Shown piece after piece: positions 63,980 through 64,000 of a stretch of 64,000 bases of DNA (position 1 is its first letter; the number at the start of each line of letters is the position of its first letter). The notes under the pieces are model-generated. The model saw only the letters and a program-made list of their open reading frames with translations. It had not been told where the DNA came from and made no database searches. The stretch comes from Terriglobus albidus (lineage in GTDB: Bacteria; Acidobacteriota; Terriglobia; Terriglobales; Acidobacteriaceae). Position numbers and translations under genes: made by a program. The stretch lies in NCBI RefSeq assembly GCF_008000815.1, contig NZ_CP042806.1, forward strand, positions 1,798,001 to 1,862,000. The letters run 5' to 3'.

Positions 63980-64000
63980 TAGTGAGAGGTTAGATGTTCC

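Noticed and set aside
63794-63982. 62-codon plus-strand frame at the window end
   Set aside because: Lies across the terminator hairpin and opposite the Cys-rich leader frame; no family features.

Overview
The window is about 60% GC, densely packed and free of rRNA, tRNA and CRISPR genes. Its gene content points to an acidobacterium, most likely class Terriglobia (Acidobacteriaceae type). The evidence is a very long Oar-like TonB-dependent receptor with a carboxypeptidase-regulatory-like N-terminus, a YpdA-type (bacillithiol system) oxidoreductase, menaquinone synthesis by the futalosine route (MqnC), an A2-type haem-copper oxidase subunit, a DUF2339/DUF3999 pair and an RNase E/G with a huge acidic/RG-rich insertion. 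The placement is inferred from family content; no database search was run.

Layout. 1-2029: cell elongation genes (PBP2 C-terminus, RodA). 2030-5576: long leader and RNase E/G. 5692-11444: beta-barrel protein, secreted aminopeptidase P operon, processive glycosyltransferase, MqnC. 11590-15225: secreted protein, lone A2-type oxidase subunit I behind a perfect CRP/FNR-type palindrome, and a Crp/Fnr regulator with FNR-like cysteines. 15245-20508: housekeeping run (zinc alcohol dehydrogenase with its AraC regulator, Apt, acylphosphatase, EF-P, small monooxygenase-like protein, PncA). 20582-23241: AT-richer accessory cassette with an orphan Hcp/TssD-like tube protein, a lysozyme-like peptidoglycan hydrolase and a secreted protein. 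23279-29862: thioesterase, outer-membrane proteins, cytochrome c, TRIC channel, orphan GvpL/F protein and an XRE/nucleotidyltransferase toxin-antitoxin-like pair. 29875-41000: PgsA, glutamate dehydrogenase, AI-2E family permease, shikimate kinase behind a predicted attenuator, aspartase, class I fumarase, nitroreductase, YpdA. 40374-53351: orphan histidine kinase, a combined RND + ABC export operon, SDR, OmpA-like protein, two orphan response regulators. 53380-64000: DUF2339/DUF3999, SucA, TonB receptor and a YeiH-type sulfate exporter locus.

The most notable signals are cis-regulatory and carried by very short reading frames. (1) Upstream of shikimate kinase, a 32-codon frame with a dense Phe/Tyr/Trp run overlaps RNA segments that can form 1:2, 2:3 and 3:4 pairings, ending in an intrinsic terminator: the layout of a ribosome-mediated attenuator for the aromatic pathway. 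(2) Upstream of the YeiH exporter, a short frame with eight Cys codons is followed by an intrinsic terminator. (3) A 14-codon frame ending in CCCCR overlaps the yeiH stop codon (TAATG) and precedes the TonB receptor. Items 2 and 3 look like cysteine-responsive control of a sulfur export/uptake locus.

Other non-coding structure includes two copies of a 110-bp inverted-repeat element, both placed exactly at a stop codon, heptad (ATTGAAT) inverted repeats, and two families of intergenic repeats. Several genes (XRE antitoxin, DUF2339, aroK leader peptide) have promoter-like -10 boxes so close to the start codon that leaderless or near-leaderless transcripts are likely.
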